DNA of 64,000 nt from 67-14 sp035502775 (GTDB taxonomy: Bacteria; Actinomycetota; Thermoleophilia; Solirubrobacterales; 70-9). The stretch lies in NCBI GenBank assembly GCA_035502775.1, contig DATJUB010000078.1:62001-126000 (forward strand). The letters run 5' to 3'. Shown one piece after another: positions 15,771 through 25,334 of this stretch (positions are counted from its first letter, which is position 1; the number at the start of each line of letters is the position of its first letter). The translations under genes and the position numbers were made by a program. The notes under the pieces are model-generated. The model was not told where the DNA came from and did no database searches. It was given only the letters and a program-made list of their open reading frames with translations.

Positions 15771-16532
15771 CTACCGTTCCAGGCTGAACCGGAAAGTGGT
15801 TGTCCCGACCGTCACCTGGTCACCTTCGCGAAGCCGCGCGGTGCTCGCCCGCCGTCCGTTGACCTTGATCCCGTTGGTCGAACCAAGATCGGCGATCTCC
15901 CATTCGCCCCCGGGTCCCTGGCGCAGCTCGGCGTGGCGGCGGGAGACGTTCGGGTCGCGAAGCACGCACTCGACGTCGTCGGAGCGGCCGATCGTGGCGC
16001 GTGGTCCGTCGAGGACCTGGCGGCGTCCACCGGTTTCCACCACGGCGCGGGAAAGCATCGGGGCCGCGGGGGCCGGGCGGCCCTGTTCTTCTCTCGGCGG
16101 TGCCTTGTAGACCATCGTGTGACCTTCTTCGGCGGGAGCGGGCCGCTCACCTTCGCGCTGCGAGGCCTTGACCAGCCGGGCCTGGATCCCGAACTCGCCG
16201 AGCCGGAGGCGGTCGTCGGTGTTGAATTTCACCTCGGGACGGGTCAGCAGGTCGTATCCGCGACGGCGCGCGTGTTCGAGCAGGTACCCGGAAAGCTCCT
16301 GTTCCAGCGAACGTTCGTAGCCCTCGAGCTTCTCGCGGTCCTCGATCGAGAGATGGACCGTGTACTCGTTCGGCACATAGACCCGGGACACCGAGGCGGT
16401 CTTGTGCGAATCCATCTCCTTCGCCAGTTTCCGGGCGAGTTCCACAGGCTGGACCTCGGAGCTGAAAGCACGGCTGAACACACCCTCGACCAGTCCTTCG
16501 ATCCGGGCCTCCAGGTTTCGGAACACACTCAT
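15771..16532 (-). CDS. fhaA: FhaA-like protein: DUF3662 domain plus FHA domain
   Basis: A 253-residue cytoplasmic protein. Residues 1-120 match the FhaA N-terminal domain (DUF3662), opening MSVFRNLEARIEGLVEGVFSRAF. A Pro/Glu linker follows, then an FHA domain (about 165-252) with TIGRSDDVE, VSRRHAEL and GSTNGIKVNG. In mycobacteria FhaA binds phosphorylated MviN/MurJ and restrains peptidoglycan synthesis. It is the first gene of the leftward fhaA-ddl operon. The kinase gene upstream ends 30 nt before it and could be co-transcribed. Confidence 0.93.
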   Translation of the reverse strand: MSVFRNLEARIEGLVEGVFSRAFSSEVQPVELARKLAKEMDSHKTASVSRVYVPNEYTVHLSIEDREKLEGYERSLEQELSGYLLEHARRRGYDLLTRPEVKFNTDDRLRLGEFGIQARLVKASQREGERPAPAEEGHTMVYKAPPREEQGRPAPAAPMLSRAVVETGGRRQVLDGPRATIGRSDDVECVLRDPNVSRRHAELRQGPGGEWEIADLGSTNGIKVNGRRASTARLREGDQVTVGTTTFRFSLER

Positions 16533-16562
16533 CGCCCGCTCCCCGGAAGCGGGCTTTCAGTG

Positions 16563-18140
16563 TCAGTGGGCGTTTGGAACACGATCTGATCCTACGGGAG
16601 TAAAGGTCAGGGACCCGCCCGATCGCCCTTCGCGGCGAGATCTGGCCCGGCCGAGGATCGCTCCCAGGAAGACCGCTCCGGCGATCCAGACCGCCAGGGA
16701 AACGGCGAACGTCGAGTTGACCAGAGTCGGAAAGAGCAGGTCCGAGATCGCCGAACCGACCGAGTTCTGCCAGCCGTCCGCCGCCTGCGGGAATTTTCCG
16801 AACAGCAGCTTCTGTCCGGTCATCCCCTCGGCGAGCGCGGTGCAGGTGAGTCCCATGCCGGCGACGATCGCCCGGTTTCGCCAGTCCTCCGCCAATGCGG
16901 CGAGGATCGGCATGAAGGGGGCTAGTCCCAGGGTTCCGAGCAGTGGTCCGAGCGGGGCGAAGACCAGCGCACGGCCGCTTCCCCGGACGAAGATCGCGGG
17001 CAGGACGCCGACCAGGGCGACGACCAGTGCCGCACCCGGCATCGAGGCGATCACGGCGAGCCAGCCGGCGAGGCCGGCCGCGCCGAGCAGGAATCCGATC
17101 CTGGCGTTGATCAGGCCGAGCAGGGCGGAGACCAATGCGATCAGTCCGACGGAGGCGATGTCGGCCTCGCCGGTGACGATCATTCCGGTCGCGACCATGC
17201 CCCCGATCGCGGCCGCGGCGGCGATCCGGCCCGCGTCGAAATCGGAATCGGCGAAGGCGAAGGTCGAGCGCTCACGTTCCTCGGCCGCCGGAACCGTGTC
17301 GTCGAGCAGCTCGAGAGAGCGTTCCAACTCGATCCCGAGAGTCTCGATCTCCGGCCGGTACTCGGGCTCGCGATCGAGACAGGCGTCGACGACGTCGCTG
17401 AGTGCGGCCGGCAGATCGGGCCTCATCTCGGCCATCGGCGGGAGGTCCCGGTCGAGTGCCCGAACGGTCGCGCTCGGGGTGGTCTTCCTTCTGGGATTGT
17501 CACCGGTCCATGCCTCGTAGAGGGTGAGGGCCAGAGAGTAGACGTCGCCGGAGGGCCCGACGGGCAGCCCCTCGGCCTGTTCGGGGGCCATGTAGGAAAG
17601 TGTGCCGAGCACGTCGCCGGTGTTGGTCAGATCGTCGCCGTCGGTGAGGCGGGCGACCCCGAAGTCCATGAGTTTCGCCCCTCCTTCGCGGAACGGAGAG
17701 ATCAGGTTCGCGGGTTTCAGGTCCCGGTGGACGACGCCGCGTGAGTGCGCGTGATCGAGCGCTTCGCAGATGTCGGCACCGATCTCCGCAACCTCACGGT
17801 CGCTGAGCAGATCCTGGTCGATGAGCTCTCGAACTGTCTCGCCTTCGACCAGTTCCGACACCAGGAAGGCCCGGCCGCCCTCGCGGCCGAACTCGTGGTG
17901 GGCGAACTCGAAAAGCGTGACGATTCCGGGATGGTTGAGCCGGGCGGCGGCCTGTGCCTCGCGCTGGATCCTGGGACCTGACTCGGGACCGGTCTCGATC
18001 ACCTTGACGGCGACGTCCCGTTCCAGTCTGAGATCCCAGGCCCGATACACGGTGCCGAATCCGCCGGCTCCGAGGCGATCGATCAGTTCGAATCGTTGTA
18101 GTACGGTGGTGCCAATCATCTGTCGAGATGCGTTCGGCAC
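16563..18140 (-). CDS. Ser/Thr protein kinase with polytopic membrane C-terminal half
   Basis: A 525-residue protein. The kinase domain (about 10-280) is complete: GAGGFGTVYRAWD, AVKVIE, HRDLKPANL, LMDFGVA, LSYMAPEQAEG. After a charged linker, residues 305-505 form about six to eight hydrophobic segments without PASTA or other recognisable ectodomain. A last helix near 485-503 is followed by a basic tail. This kinase-plus-multipass layout is uncommon among characterised bacterial kinases and its signal is unknown. The GTG at 18140 was taken; the ATG seven codons in is an alternative. It lies just upstream of fhaA on the same strand. Confidence 0.88.
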   Translation of the reverse strand: MPNASRQMIGTTVLQRFELIDRLGAGGFGTVYRAWDLRLERDVAVKVIETGPESGPRIQREAQAAARLNHPGIVTLFEFAHHEFGREGGRAFLVSELVEGETVRELIDQDLLSDREVAEIGADICEALDHAHSRGVVHRDLKPANLISPFREGGAKLMDFGVARLTDGDDLTNTGDVLGTLSYMAPEQAEGLPVGPSGDVYSLALTLYEAWTGDNPRRKTTPSATVRALDRDLPPMAEMRPDLPAALSDVVDACLDREPEYRPEIETLGIELERSLELLDDTVPAAEERERSTFAFADSDFDAGRIAAAAAIGGMVATGMIVTGEADIASVGLIALVSALLGLINARIGFLLGAAGLAGWLAVIASMPGAALVVALVGVLPAIFVRGSGRALVFAPLGPLLGTLGLAPFMPILAALAEDWRNRAIVAGMGLTCTALAEGMTGQKLLFGKFPQAADGWQNSVGSAISDLLFPTLVNSTFAVSLAVWIAGAVFLGAILGRARSRREGRSGGSLTFTPVGSDRVPNAH

Positions 18141-18269
18141 CGATGGCTCTGACCCTTCGCCTGGGCGGCAAATGGCACCCAGGTCGCGAGAACCCGCAAA
18201 TTGCGGGTGAAGGGAATAGATTGACGGTCCCGAAAGACCTCTCTGTGGTCAGTTCTGGCCACTCCCTCT

Positions 18270-19382
18270 ATGGATTTCCCAGACCCAAACTCAGAACCAG
18301 ACAGTCCCGAGCCCTTCTCCACACGCGAGCGCCCTTCGCGTACCCAGCGGCCGCGGCGTTCCCGCGCGGCCGGCGGATCGGGCGGAGGCCCCAGGCAACA
18401 GCTGATGGCCCGCCGCGCCGTGGCGCTCGGCGTCGGGCTTGTCGTGCTGATCCTGCTGGTGTTCGGGGCCAAGGGCTGCCTTGACGCGCGCAAGAACCGT
18501 TCGCTCGAGGACTACGCGAGCAGCGTCACCCAGATCGTGGACGAGACCAACTCTCTGAGCAAGTCTTTCTTCGGATTGCTCGAGGATCCCCAGGACCTGG
18601 GCGTGCCGGACTACGTCAGCGAGGTCGAGTCCGACCGCAGCGCGATGGACGGATTCCTGAGCCGGGTGGAGAAGCTCGACACCCCGGGCGACATGAAGGC
18701 GGCCCAGAGCAACCTGCTCCTGACCTACCAACTGCGCGCCGGAGCGATGAACATCATCGCCGAGCGCATGCCGACGGCCACCGGCAACGAGGGCAAGAAG
18801 GCAGCGATCAACGCGATCGCCAAGCAGATGGAGGTCCTCGCGGCTTCCGACATCCTTTACAACCAGGTGGTCCGTCACCAGATCGACAACACGATCGAGA
18901 GCAACGGAGCCAGTGCCCCGGCGATGCCGAAGAGCACCTTCGTCCCGGACGTGGCCTTCTGGGTGGATTCGGAGAACATCACCAGTTCCCTCGGAAAGAT
19001 CAGCGGCGCCACCAGCACCGATGCCGCGACCGACGGCAAGACGCACGGAACGGGACTCGACACGGCCACCATCGGCGCGACCACACTTGATGCCGCCGCG
19101 CCGGTCACCATTCCCGCCGGCACCGATCCCGCCGTGGTCGTGTCGGTCACCAATCAGGGAGACGCCGACGAGTCGGACATCGAGGTGTCGGTATCTGTCG
19201 ATGGCGGCACGCCGATCACCAGCACGATCGATTCGCTGGCCGCCGGAGAGACCGGCCAGGCCACCGTTCAGATCACACCCACGCCGACCGGCGAAGTCAC
19301 GCTCGATGTAGCGGTGGCCGGAGTCGATGGCGAGCAGATCCTCGAGAACAACGAGGCGTCCTACCAAGTCATCTTCCCGTAG
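18270..19382 (+). CDS. Membrane-anchored protein of unknown function with CARDB-like C-terminus
   Basis: A 370-residue protein. A Pro/Ser/Arg-rich cytoplasmic segment (1-48) and one membrane helix (about 50-70) lead into an extracellular helical domain of about 150 residues beginning EDYASSVTQIVDETNSL. A C-terminal beta domain (about 285-370) contains VVSVTNQGDADES and LAAGETGQATVQI and resembles CARDB adhesion modules. The LVFGAKGCLD sequence has a Cys at the end of the helix but no good lipobox. The function is not recognised. It diverges from the kinase gene and lies 6 nt before pheA. Confidence 0.8.
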   Translation: MDFPDPNSEPDSPEPFSTRERPSRTQRPRRSRAAGGSGGGPRQQLMARRAVALGVGLVVLILLVFGAKGCLDARKNRSLEDYASSVTQIVDETNSLSKSFFGLLEDPQDLGVPDYVSEVESDRSAMDGFLSRVEKLDTPGDMKAAQSNLLLTYQLRAGAMNIIAERMPTATGNEGKKAAINAIAKQMEVLAASDILYNQVVRHQIDNTIESNGASAPAMPKSTFVPDVAFWVDSENITSSLGKISGATSTDAATDGKTHGTGLDTATIGATTLDAAAPVTIPAGTDPAVVVSVTNQGDADESDIEVSVSVDGGTPITSTIDSLAAGETGQATVQITPTPTGEVTLDVAVAGVDGEQILENNEASYQVIFP

Positions 19383-19388
19383 GCCGTC

Positions 19389-20264
19389 GTGCGCATCGCC
19401 TATCTAGGCCCCGCCGGCACTTTCAGCGAGGATGCGCTGCGGCAGAGCGGATTCGCCCCGGAGGGATTCACGCCGGTGCCCTGCGACACGATCCCGGCCG
19501 TGATCGAAGCCATCGGGCGCGGATCGGCGGATCGGGCCCTGGCTCCGATCGAGAACTCGATCGAGGGTTCGGTGCGGGGAACACTCGACGGGCTGGTCGA
19601 GCAGGCGGACGTGATCGCGATCGGCGGGGAGTACGACCATCAGATCCGTTCCGCCCTGATCAGCCGCCGGCCGATCGAGCTGGACAGGATCGCCGCGGTG
19701 ATATCTCATCCTCAGCCGCTGGCTCAATGTGCCCGTTTCCTGCGTGACGAGTTGCCTCAGGCCGAGTTGAAGGTGGCGACGAGTACGAGCGCGGCCGCGC
19801 TCGAGGTCAGCCGGAGCGATCTGGCGCTCGCCGCACTGGCACCGGCCGCGGCCGCGGCCATCTACGACTGCGAGATCCTGCGGGAGGGCATCGAGGACGA
19901 GCCCGGGAACGTGACCCGGTTCGTGTGGCTCCTCCCGAGGGGGGCGGACTCCACCGCCGATCTCCGGACGGGCCCGGACGGACCCTGGAAGACGACCCTG
20001 GTCTTCTCCGAGCTGGGTGCGGACCATCCCGGAGCACTGGTCGACGCGCTGCTGGAATTCTCGAAGCGCGAGATCAATCTGGCCCGCATCGAGTCGAGGC
20101 CGCTTCGCCGGGAGCTGGGGCGCTACCGGTTCTTCATCGACGTCGAGGGCAGGGATTCCGACGCCGGGGTGGCCGAGGCGATCTCCGGCCTGAGGGACAA
20201 GGCCGAGTCGGTGAGGATCCTGGGCTCCTACCCGGGATCACCCACCGACTCGAAACCTGCCTGA
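19389..20264 (+). CDS. pheA: Prephenate dehydratase
   Basis: Converts prephenate to phenylpyruvate for phenylalanine synthesis; 291 residues, no fused chorismate mutase. The catalytic domain begins RIAYLGPAGTFSEDAL and includes IENSIEGSVRGTLD, the STSAAA region and the GNVTRF motif with the catalytic Thr. A C-terminal ACT domain (about 200-280) carries ESRPLRRELGRYRFFIDVEG, the phenylalanine-binding ESRP signature, so feedback inhibition is expected. A GTG start at 19389 was used. The gene ends 3 nt from the stop of convergent gyrA. Confidence 0.96.
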   Translation: MRIAYLGPAGTFSEDALRQSGFAPEGFTPVPCDTIPAVIEAIGRGSADRALAPIENSIEGSVRGTLDGLVEQADVIAIGGEYDHQIRSALISRRPIELDRIAAVISHPQPLAQCARFLRDELPQAELKVATSTSAAALEVSRSDLALAALAPAAAAAIYDCEILREGIEDEPGNVTRFVWLLPRGADSTADLRTGPDGPWKTTLVFSELGADHPGALVDALLEFSKREINLARIESRPLRRELGRYRFFIDVEGRDSDAGVAEAISGLRDKAESVRILGSYPGSPTDSKPA

Positions 20265-20267
20265 CGC

Positions 20268-22883
20268 CTATTCCTCTTCCGCGGCCTCGGCCTCGGAGTC
20301 GCCGGCATCACCGGCGAGTTCGGCTTCATCGCTCTCGGCGACCAGCTCGTCGGCCACTTCCGGGGTGACGGCGTCCTCGAAGCCGTCCTGCGGGGAGAGT
20401 TCATCCTGCTCCACGCCCTCTTCCTCCCGGTCCACCGGGGAGGCCGATTCGACGACCAGTGCGACGGCGCTGATGTGATCGCCTTCGCGAACGTTCATGG
20501 CCTTGACACCCTGGGTCGCGCGGCCCGTCTTGCGGATCCCGGCGACCGTGGTCCGCTGGACCATGCCGTTCTCGGTGATGAAGAGCAGCTCCTGGTGTTC
20601 CCGCACGATCAGGGCGCCGGCGAGGCCGCCCTTGACCTCGGTCAGCTTGGCGGTGAGAACGCCCTTGGTGCCGCGGTTCTTCACCGGGTACTCGGAGACG
20701 TCGGTCCGCTTGCCGAATCCGTTCTCGGTCACGACCAGCAGCTCGGAATCGTCACGGGCGACCGCCAGGGCGAGCACGCGATTGTCCTTCTGGCTCACGT
20801 TCATGCCGCGAACACCACTGGTGCCGCGTCCCATCGGGCGGGCCTGATCTTCGTTGAAGCGCGAGGCGTGACCGGACTTGGAGACCATCAGCAGGTCGTC
20901 CTCGCCCGAGGTCAGCTGAACGCCGACCAGCTCGTCACCCTCGCGGATCTTGATCGCGATGATGCCGTCCGCTTCGATCCGGGTGTTGTAGTCCATGAAC
21001 TCGGTCTTCTTGATCTGACCGTCGGCGGTGGCGAACACGAGGTACTTGTTCTCCTTGAAATCCCGGGTGGGGATGACGTCCATGATCTCTTCGCCCTCGC
21101 GCAGCGGCAGCAGGTTGACCAGCGCGCTTCCGCGAGCGGTGCGTGCGCCTTCCGGCAGTTCGTAGACCTTCTTGCGATAGACCTTGCCGAAGTTGCTGAA
21201 GAAGAGCAGGAAGTCATGCGTCGAGCAGATCCGCAGATGCTCGATGTAGTCGCCTTCCTTCAGGTTCATCCCGGTGACTCCGACGCCGCCGCGATGCTGC
21301 TGGCGATACGAATCGGGTGAGATCCGCTTGACGTAGCCGGACTTGGTCAGGGAGATCACCATCTGCTGTTCGGCGATCGTGTCTTCGACGTTCACGTCAC
21401 CGCCGAAGGGCTGGATCTCGGTGCGGCGATCGTCGCCGTACTTCTCTGTGATCTCCAGCAGCTCTTCCTTGACGATCGCGTAGACACGATTCTCGTCTCC
21501 GAGAATGGCCCGCAGTTCCCCGATCAGCTCCATCAGCTCGGCGTGCTCTTCCCGGATCTTGTCCGACTCGAGTGCGGTCAGGCGCTGAAGCCGCATGTCG
21601 AGGATCGCCTGGGCCTGTTCGCGGCTCAGCTCGAACTGGTCCATGAGGCCGTCCCGGGCGACATCGGCGTCGGCCGAGCCCCGGATCAGGGCGATGACCG
21701 CGTCGAGGTTGTCCAGCGCGATCAGCAGACCTTCGAGAATGTGGGCCCTGGCCTCGGCGCGGCGCAGCTTGAACTGCGTGCGACGGGTCACCACCTCGCG
21801 CTGATGCTCGACGTAGTGCTTGATCATGTCTCGCAGGCCGAGCGTCCGGGGGACGCCTTCGACCAGCGAGACCATGTTCATGCCGAACGAGGTCTGGAGC
21901 TGCGTCTTCTTGAAGAGGTTGTTGAGGACGACGTTCGGCACCGCGCCGCGCTTCAGTTCGATCACGACCCGCATGCCGGTGCGGTCGGTCTCGTCGCGCA
22001 GATCCGAGATTCCCTCGAGCTTCTTGTCACGGACCAGGCCAGCGATCTTGACGATGAAGCCGGAATCGCCGCCCTTCTTCACGGTGAACGGAAGTTCGGT
22101 GACGATCAGGGCGTCCTTGCCGCCCTTGAGCGGCTCCGAGTGAACCCTTCCGCGAACACGGACGCTGCCGCGGCCGGTGGCGTACGCCTCACGGATGTTG
22201 CTCGGGTCCATGATGCCGCCGCCCGGGAAGTCCGGGCCCTTGACGTGTTCCATCAGCCCTTCGAGGCCGATCTCGCGATCGTCGATGTAGGCGGCCACCG
22301 CGCCCACCACTTCCCGCAGATTGTGCGGCGGGATGTTGGTCGCCATTCCGACCGCGATTCCGGAAGCGCCGTTGACCAGCAGGTTCGGGAAACGCGAGGG
22401 AAGGACGGTGGGTTCACGCTGCGACTCGTCGTAGTTCGGTCCGAACTCGACCGTGTCGGAATCGATGTCGCGGAGCATCTCCGTCGCCAGGCGGGTGAGC
22501 CTGGCTTCGGTGTACCGCATGGCGGCCGCCGCGTCGTCATCGATCGATCCGAAGTTCCCCTGGCCGTCGGCGAGGGGGTAGCGCAGGGAGAAATCCTGCG
22601 CCATGCGGACCAGGGTGTCGTAGATCGAGGCGTCGCCATGGGGGTGGTACTTGCCCATGACTTCACCGACGATCGTCGCGCTCTTGCGGTAGGGACGGTT
22701 CGGCTGAAGGCCGAGGTCGTGCATCGCGTAGAGCACGCGGCGATGGACGGGCTTCAGTCCGTCGCGGACGTCGGGCAGGGCCCGGCCGACGATCACGCTC
22801 ATCGCGTAGTCGATGTAGGACGAGCGCATCTCGAGTTCGAGCTCGCGCTCCTCGATATGGCCGGTCAGTGCTTCAAGTGCCAT
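20268..22883 (-). CDS. gyrA: DNA gyrase subunit A
   Basis: An 871-residue type II topoisomerase subunit. The catalytic Tyr is in AAMRYTEARLT, and the quinolone-determining stretch is KYHPHGDASIYDTL. The position equivalent to E. coli Ser83 is Ala, as in M. tuberculosis (Ala90), while the later Asp is kept. The C-terminal pinwheel contains the GyrA-box-like QHRGGVG. The final 60 residues form an acidic tail rich in Glu and Ala. It follows gyrB with a 39-nt gap in the dnaA-dnaN-recF-dciA-gyrB-gyrA order typical of Actinobacteria. Confidence 0.98.
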   Translation of the reverse strand: MALEALTGHIEERELELEMRSSYIDYAMSVIVGRALPDVRDGLKPVHRRVLYAMHDLGLQPNRPYRKSATIVGEVMGKYHPHGDASIYDTLVRMAQDFSLRYPLADGQGNFGSIDDDAAAAMRYTEARLTRLATEMLRDIDSDTVEFGPNYDESQREPTVLPSRFPNLLVNGASGIAVGMATNIPPHNLREVVGAVAAYIDDREIGLEGLMEHVKGPDFPGGGIMDPSNIREAYATGRGSVRVRGRVHSEPLKGGKDALIVTELPFTVKKGGDSGFIVKIAGLVRDKKLEGISDLRDETDRTGMRVVIELKRGAVPNVVLNNLFKKTQLQTSFGMNMVSLVEGVPRTLGLRDMIKHYVEHQREVVTRRTQFKLRRAEARAHILEGLLIALDNLDAVIALIRGSADADVARDGLMDQFELSREQAQAILDMRLQRLTALESDKIREEHAELMELIGELRAILGDENRVYAIVKEELLEITEKYGDDRRTEIQPFGGDVNVEDTIAEQQMVISLTKSGYVKRISPDSYRQQHRGGVGVTGMNLKEGDYIEHLRICSTHDFLLFFSNFGKVYRKKVYELPEGARTARGSALVNLLPLREGEEIMDVIPTRDFKENKYLVFATADGQIKKTEFMDYNTRIEADGIIAIKIREGDELVGVQLTSGEDDLLMVSKSGHASRFNEDQARPMGRGTSGVRGMNVSQKDNRVLALAVARDDSELLVVTENGFGKRTDVSEYPVKNRGTKGVLTAKLTEVKGGLAGALIVREHQELLFITENGMVQRTTVAGIRKTGRATQGVKAMNVREGDHISAVALVVESASPVDREEEGVEQDELSPQDGFEDAVTPEVADELVAESDEAELAGDAGDSEAEAAEEE

Positions 22884-22922
22884 CAGAGGACCATCCGGTT
22901 CGTGTTGCGTGTTTCAGGCGAA

Positions 22923-25334
22923 TCAGACATCGATGTTGCTCGCCTCCTTGGCGTAGGTCTCGATGAAGTCGCGCCGGGGGGAGACCTGGTCGCCCATCAG
23001 CATCGAGAAGATCTGGTCGGCGGCGGTGGCGTCCTCGAGCGTGACTCGCTGCAGGGTCCGGCTGGCCGGATCCATGGTCGTTTCACGCAGCTGGTCGGCG
23101 TTCATCTCGCCGAGGCCCTTGAACCGGGTCAGCTGGACGCCGTGCTTGGCCAGGTCGAGCACGGCCCGGTGGAGATCGGTGAAACCGTGTGCCTCTTCCA
23201 TCCGGTCCTTCAGGGTCACCTTGAACGGCGGGCGGCCGAATCCCTTCAGCAGCTGCGCGTGGACGTCGGCGAACCGCCGGTACTCGATGCCCTCGAAGAG
23301 ACGGGCCGGCAGGGTGTGGTTTCGCGCCAGTCCAGACTTCTGGTGGATCGCCTTGACCACCGTGTCCTCTCCCGCCTTGGAGATGATCTCGGTGGCGAAG
23401 ATGTCCTCCGCGGTATCGGGAGCGTCGAGCACCTTGCGAACCTCGTCGATCGTGATGACCGCCTCGTCGAGCAGCTTCGACTCCGCGACGAACCGGATCA
23501 CGTCGTTCCCGAAATCGCTCTGCAGAGCCGTTGACCAGCCTTCGTACTCCTTGGAGAGGCGGTTGTAGCGCTGCCAGCGATCCTTGGTCAGCTTGAGCGA
23601 CTTGCCTTCGGAATCGGTGACCTCGAACTCCTCGAGCCGGTCCCGCAGGAGCATCTCCTCGAGCTCGGATTCCTTGTCGAGGTAGGTCTCCTGGTTGCCG
23701 CGCTTCACCTTGTACAGCGGCGGCTTGGCGATGTACACGAATCCGGCGTCGATCAGCGGCTGCATCTGCCTGTAGAGGAAGGTCAGGATCAGGGTGCGGA
23801 TGTGGGCACCGTCGACATCGGCGTCGGTCGCCATGATGATCTTGTGGTACCTGGCCTCCTCGAGGTTGAACTCATCGTGGATGCCGGTGCCGATCGCGGT
23901 GATCATCGCCTGGATCTCGTTGTTCGCCAGCACCTTGTCGATCCGGCTCTTCTCGACGTTGAGGATCTTGCCGCGAAGCGGCAGGACGGCCTGGGTCGAT
24001 CGATCGCGCGCCTGCTTGGCCGAACCGCCGGCCGAGTCGCCCTCGACCACGAACATCTCGGCATGCTGCGGATCGCGCACGGTGCAGTCGGCCAGCTTGC
24101 CCGGAAGGGTCGAGTTCTCCAGCGCGGACTTGCGCCGGGTCAGATCGCGGGCCTTGCGGGCCGCCATCCGGGCCCGGGAGGCTTCGACCGCCTTGGTGAT
24201 GATGCGACGGGCCTCGCCCGGATTCTCTTCCAGGAACTCGGCGAGCTTGCGATTGACAGTCTCTTCGACCAGACCGCGAATCTCCTGGTTGCCGAGCTTG
24301 GTCTTGGTCTGACCCTCGAACTGCGGATCGTGCAGCTTGACCGAGATCACCGCGGTCAGGCCTTCGCGAACATCCTCGCCGGCGAGGTTGTCGTCCTTTT
24401 CCTTGAGGATGCCCTTGCCGCGGGCGTAGGAGTTGAGGGTCCGGGTCAGAGCCGACCGGAATCCCGACATGTGGGTTCCGCCCTCGTGGGTGTTGATGTT
24501 GTTGGCGAAGCTGAAGATCGACTCCTGGTAGGAGCTGTTCCACTGCATCGCGACCTCGACCGATCCCTCGTCCTCGTCGCCCTCGAAGTAGACGACCTTT
24601 TCGTGCATCTCCTCTTTGTTCTCGTTGAGGTAACGGACGAAGTCCTCGATGCCGCCGTCGTACTTGAACGAGACGCTCTGGCCGTCGGCACGGCGATCGT
24701 CGAGTTCGATCGAGAGGCCACGGGTGAGGAAGGCGGTTTCGCGCAGGCGGTCGACCAGGGTCGTGAAGTCGTAGTCGACCTCTTCGAATATCTCGCTGTC
24801 CGCGAGGAAGGAGATCTCGGTGCCGTGTTCCTTGGTCGCTTCGCCCTTGACCAGGTCTCCCTGGGGACGGCCGCGCACATAGTCCTGATCCCAGAAGAAT
24901 CCATCGGTCCGGATCTGCAGGTGGAGCTCCTCGGAAAGGGCGTTGACCACGGAGACACCGACCCCGTGCAGTCCACCGGAGACCTTGTATCCACCGCCGT
25001 CGCCGAACTTGCCGCCGGCGTGGAGCACGGTCAGAACGACCTCGGCAGCGGGACGCTGCTCCTTCTCCATGATGCCGACCGGGATGCCGCGGCCGTTGTC
25101 GGTGACGCTCACCCGGTTGTCGGGGTGAATGACCACGTTGACCGCGTCGCAGTGGCCGGCCAGAGCCTCGTCGACCGAGTTGTCGACGATCTCGTAGACG
25201 AGGTGGTGCAGTCCGCGGGGTCCGGTCGAACCGATGTACATGCCGGGACGCTTGCGAACCGCCTCGAGACCCTCGAGGACGGTGATGTCCTTGGCCCCGT
25301 ATGAGGCGTCCGACTTGCTCGTGTTGTCAGCCAA
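22923..25334 (-). CDS. gyrB: DNA gyrase subunit B (with E. coli-type insertion)
   Basis: An 803-residue ATPase subunit. The GHKL motifs (DNSVDEALAG, DNGRGIPVG, GLHGVGVSVVNALS) and Toprim motifs (VEGDSAGGSAKQAR, DADVDGAHIR) are normal. Between YLDKESELEEMLL and LTRFKGLGEMN there are about 165 extra residues, where Gram-positive GyrB has almost none. The position and size match the insertion in Gram-negative GyrB. It is not an intein, since no splice-junction residues are present. The start is TTG 25334, preceded by GAAAGGTAG. The 194 bp before the next gene (25335-25528) hold the leader. Confidence 0.97.
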   Translation of the reverse strand: MADNTSKSDASYGAKDITVLEGLEAVRKRPGMYIGSTGPRGLHHLVYEIVDNSVDEALAGHCDAVNVVIHPDNRVSVTDNGRGIPVGIMEKEQRPAAEVVLTVLHAGGKFGDGGGYKVSGGLHGVGVSVVNALSEELHLQIRTDGFFWDQDYVRGRPQGDLVKGEATKEHGTEISFLADSEIFEEVDYDFTTLVDRLRETAFLTRGLSIELDDRRADGQSVSFKYDGGIEDFVRYLNENKEEMHEKVVYFEGDEDEGSVEVAMQWNSSYQESIFSFANNINTHEGGTHMSGFRSALTRTLNSYARGKGILKEKDDNLAGEDVREGLTAVISVKLHDPQFEGQTKTKLGNQEIRGLVEETVNRKLAEFLEENPGEARRIITKAVEASRARMAARKARDLTRRKSALENSTLPGKLADCTVRDPQHAEMFVVEGDSAGGSAKQARDRSTQAVLPLRGKILNVEKSRIDKVLANNEIQAMITAIGTGIHDEFNLEEARYHKIIMATDADVDGAHIRTLILTFLYRQMQPLIDAGFVYIAKPPLYKVKRGNQETYLDKESELEEMLLRDRLEEFEVTDSEGKSLKLTKDRWQRYNRLSKEYEGWSTALQSDFGNDVIRFVAESKLLDEAVITIDEVRKVLDAPDTAEDIFATEIISKAGEDTVVKAIHQKSGLARNHTLPARLFEGIEYRRFADVHAQLLKGFGRPPFKVTLKDRMEEAHGFTDLHRAVLDLAKHGVQLTRFKGLGEMNADQLRETTMDPASRTLQRVTLEDATAADQIFSMLMGDQVSPRRDFIETYAKEASNIDV

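Noticed and set aside
21543..23534. 663-codon frame antisense across gyrA and gyrB
   Set aside because: Shadow of the two gyrase genes; no motif and no ribosome site.
22923..25334. GyrB extra segment as an intein
   Set aside because: No Cys/Ser-initiated block, homing-endonuclease motif or His-Asn end; the segment matches the known GyrB insertion in position and size.
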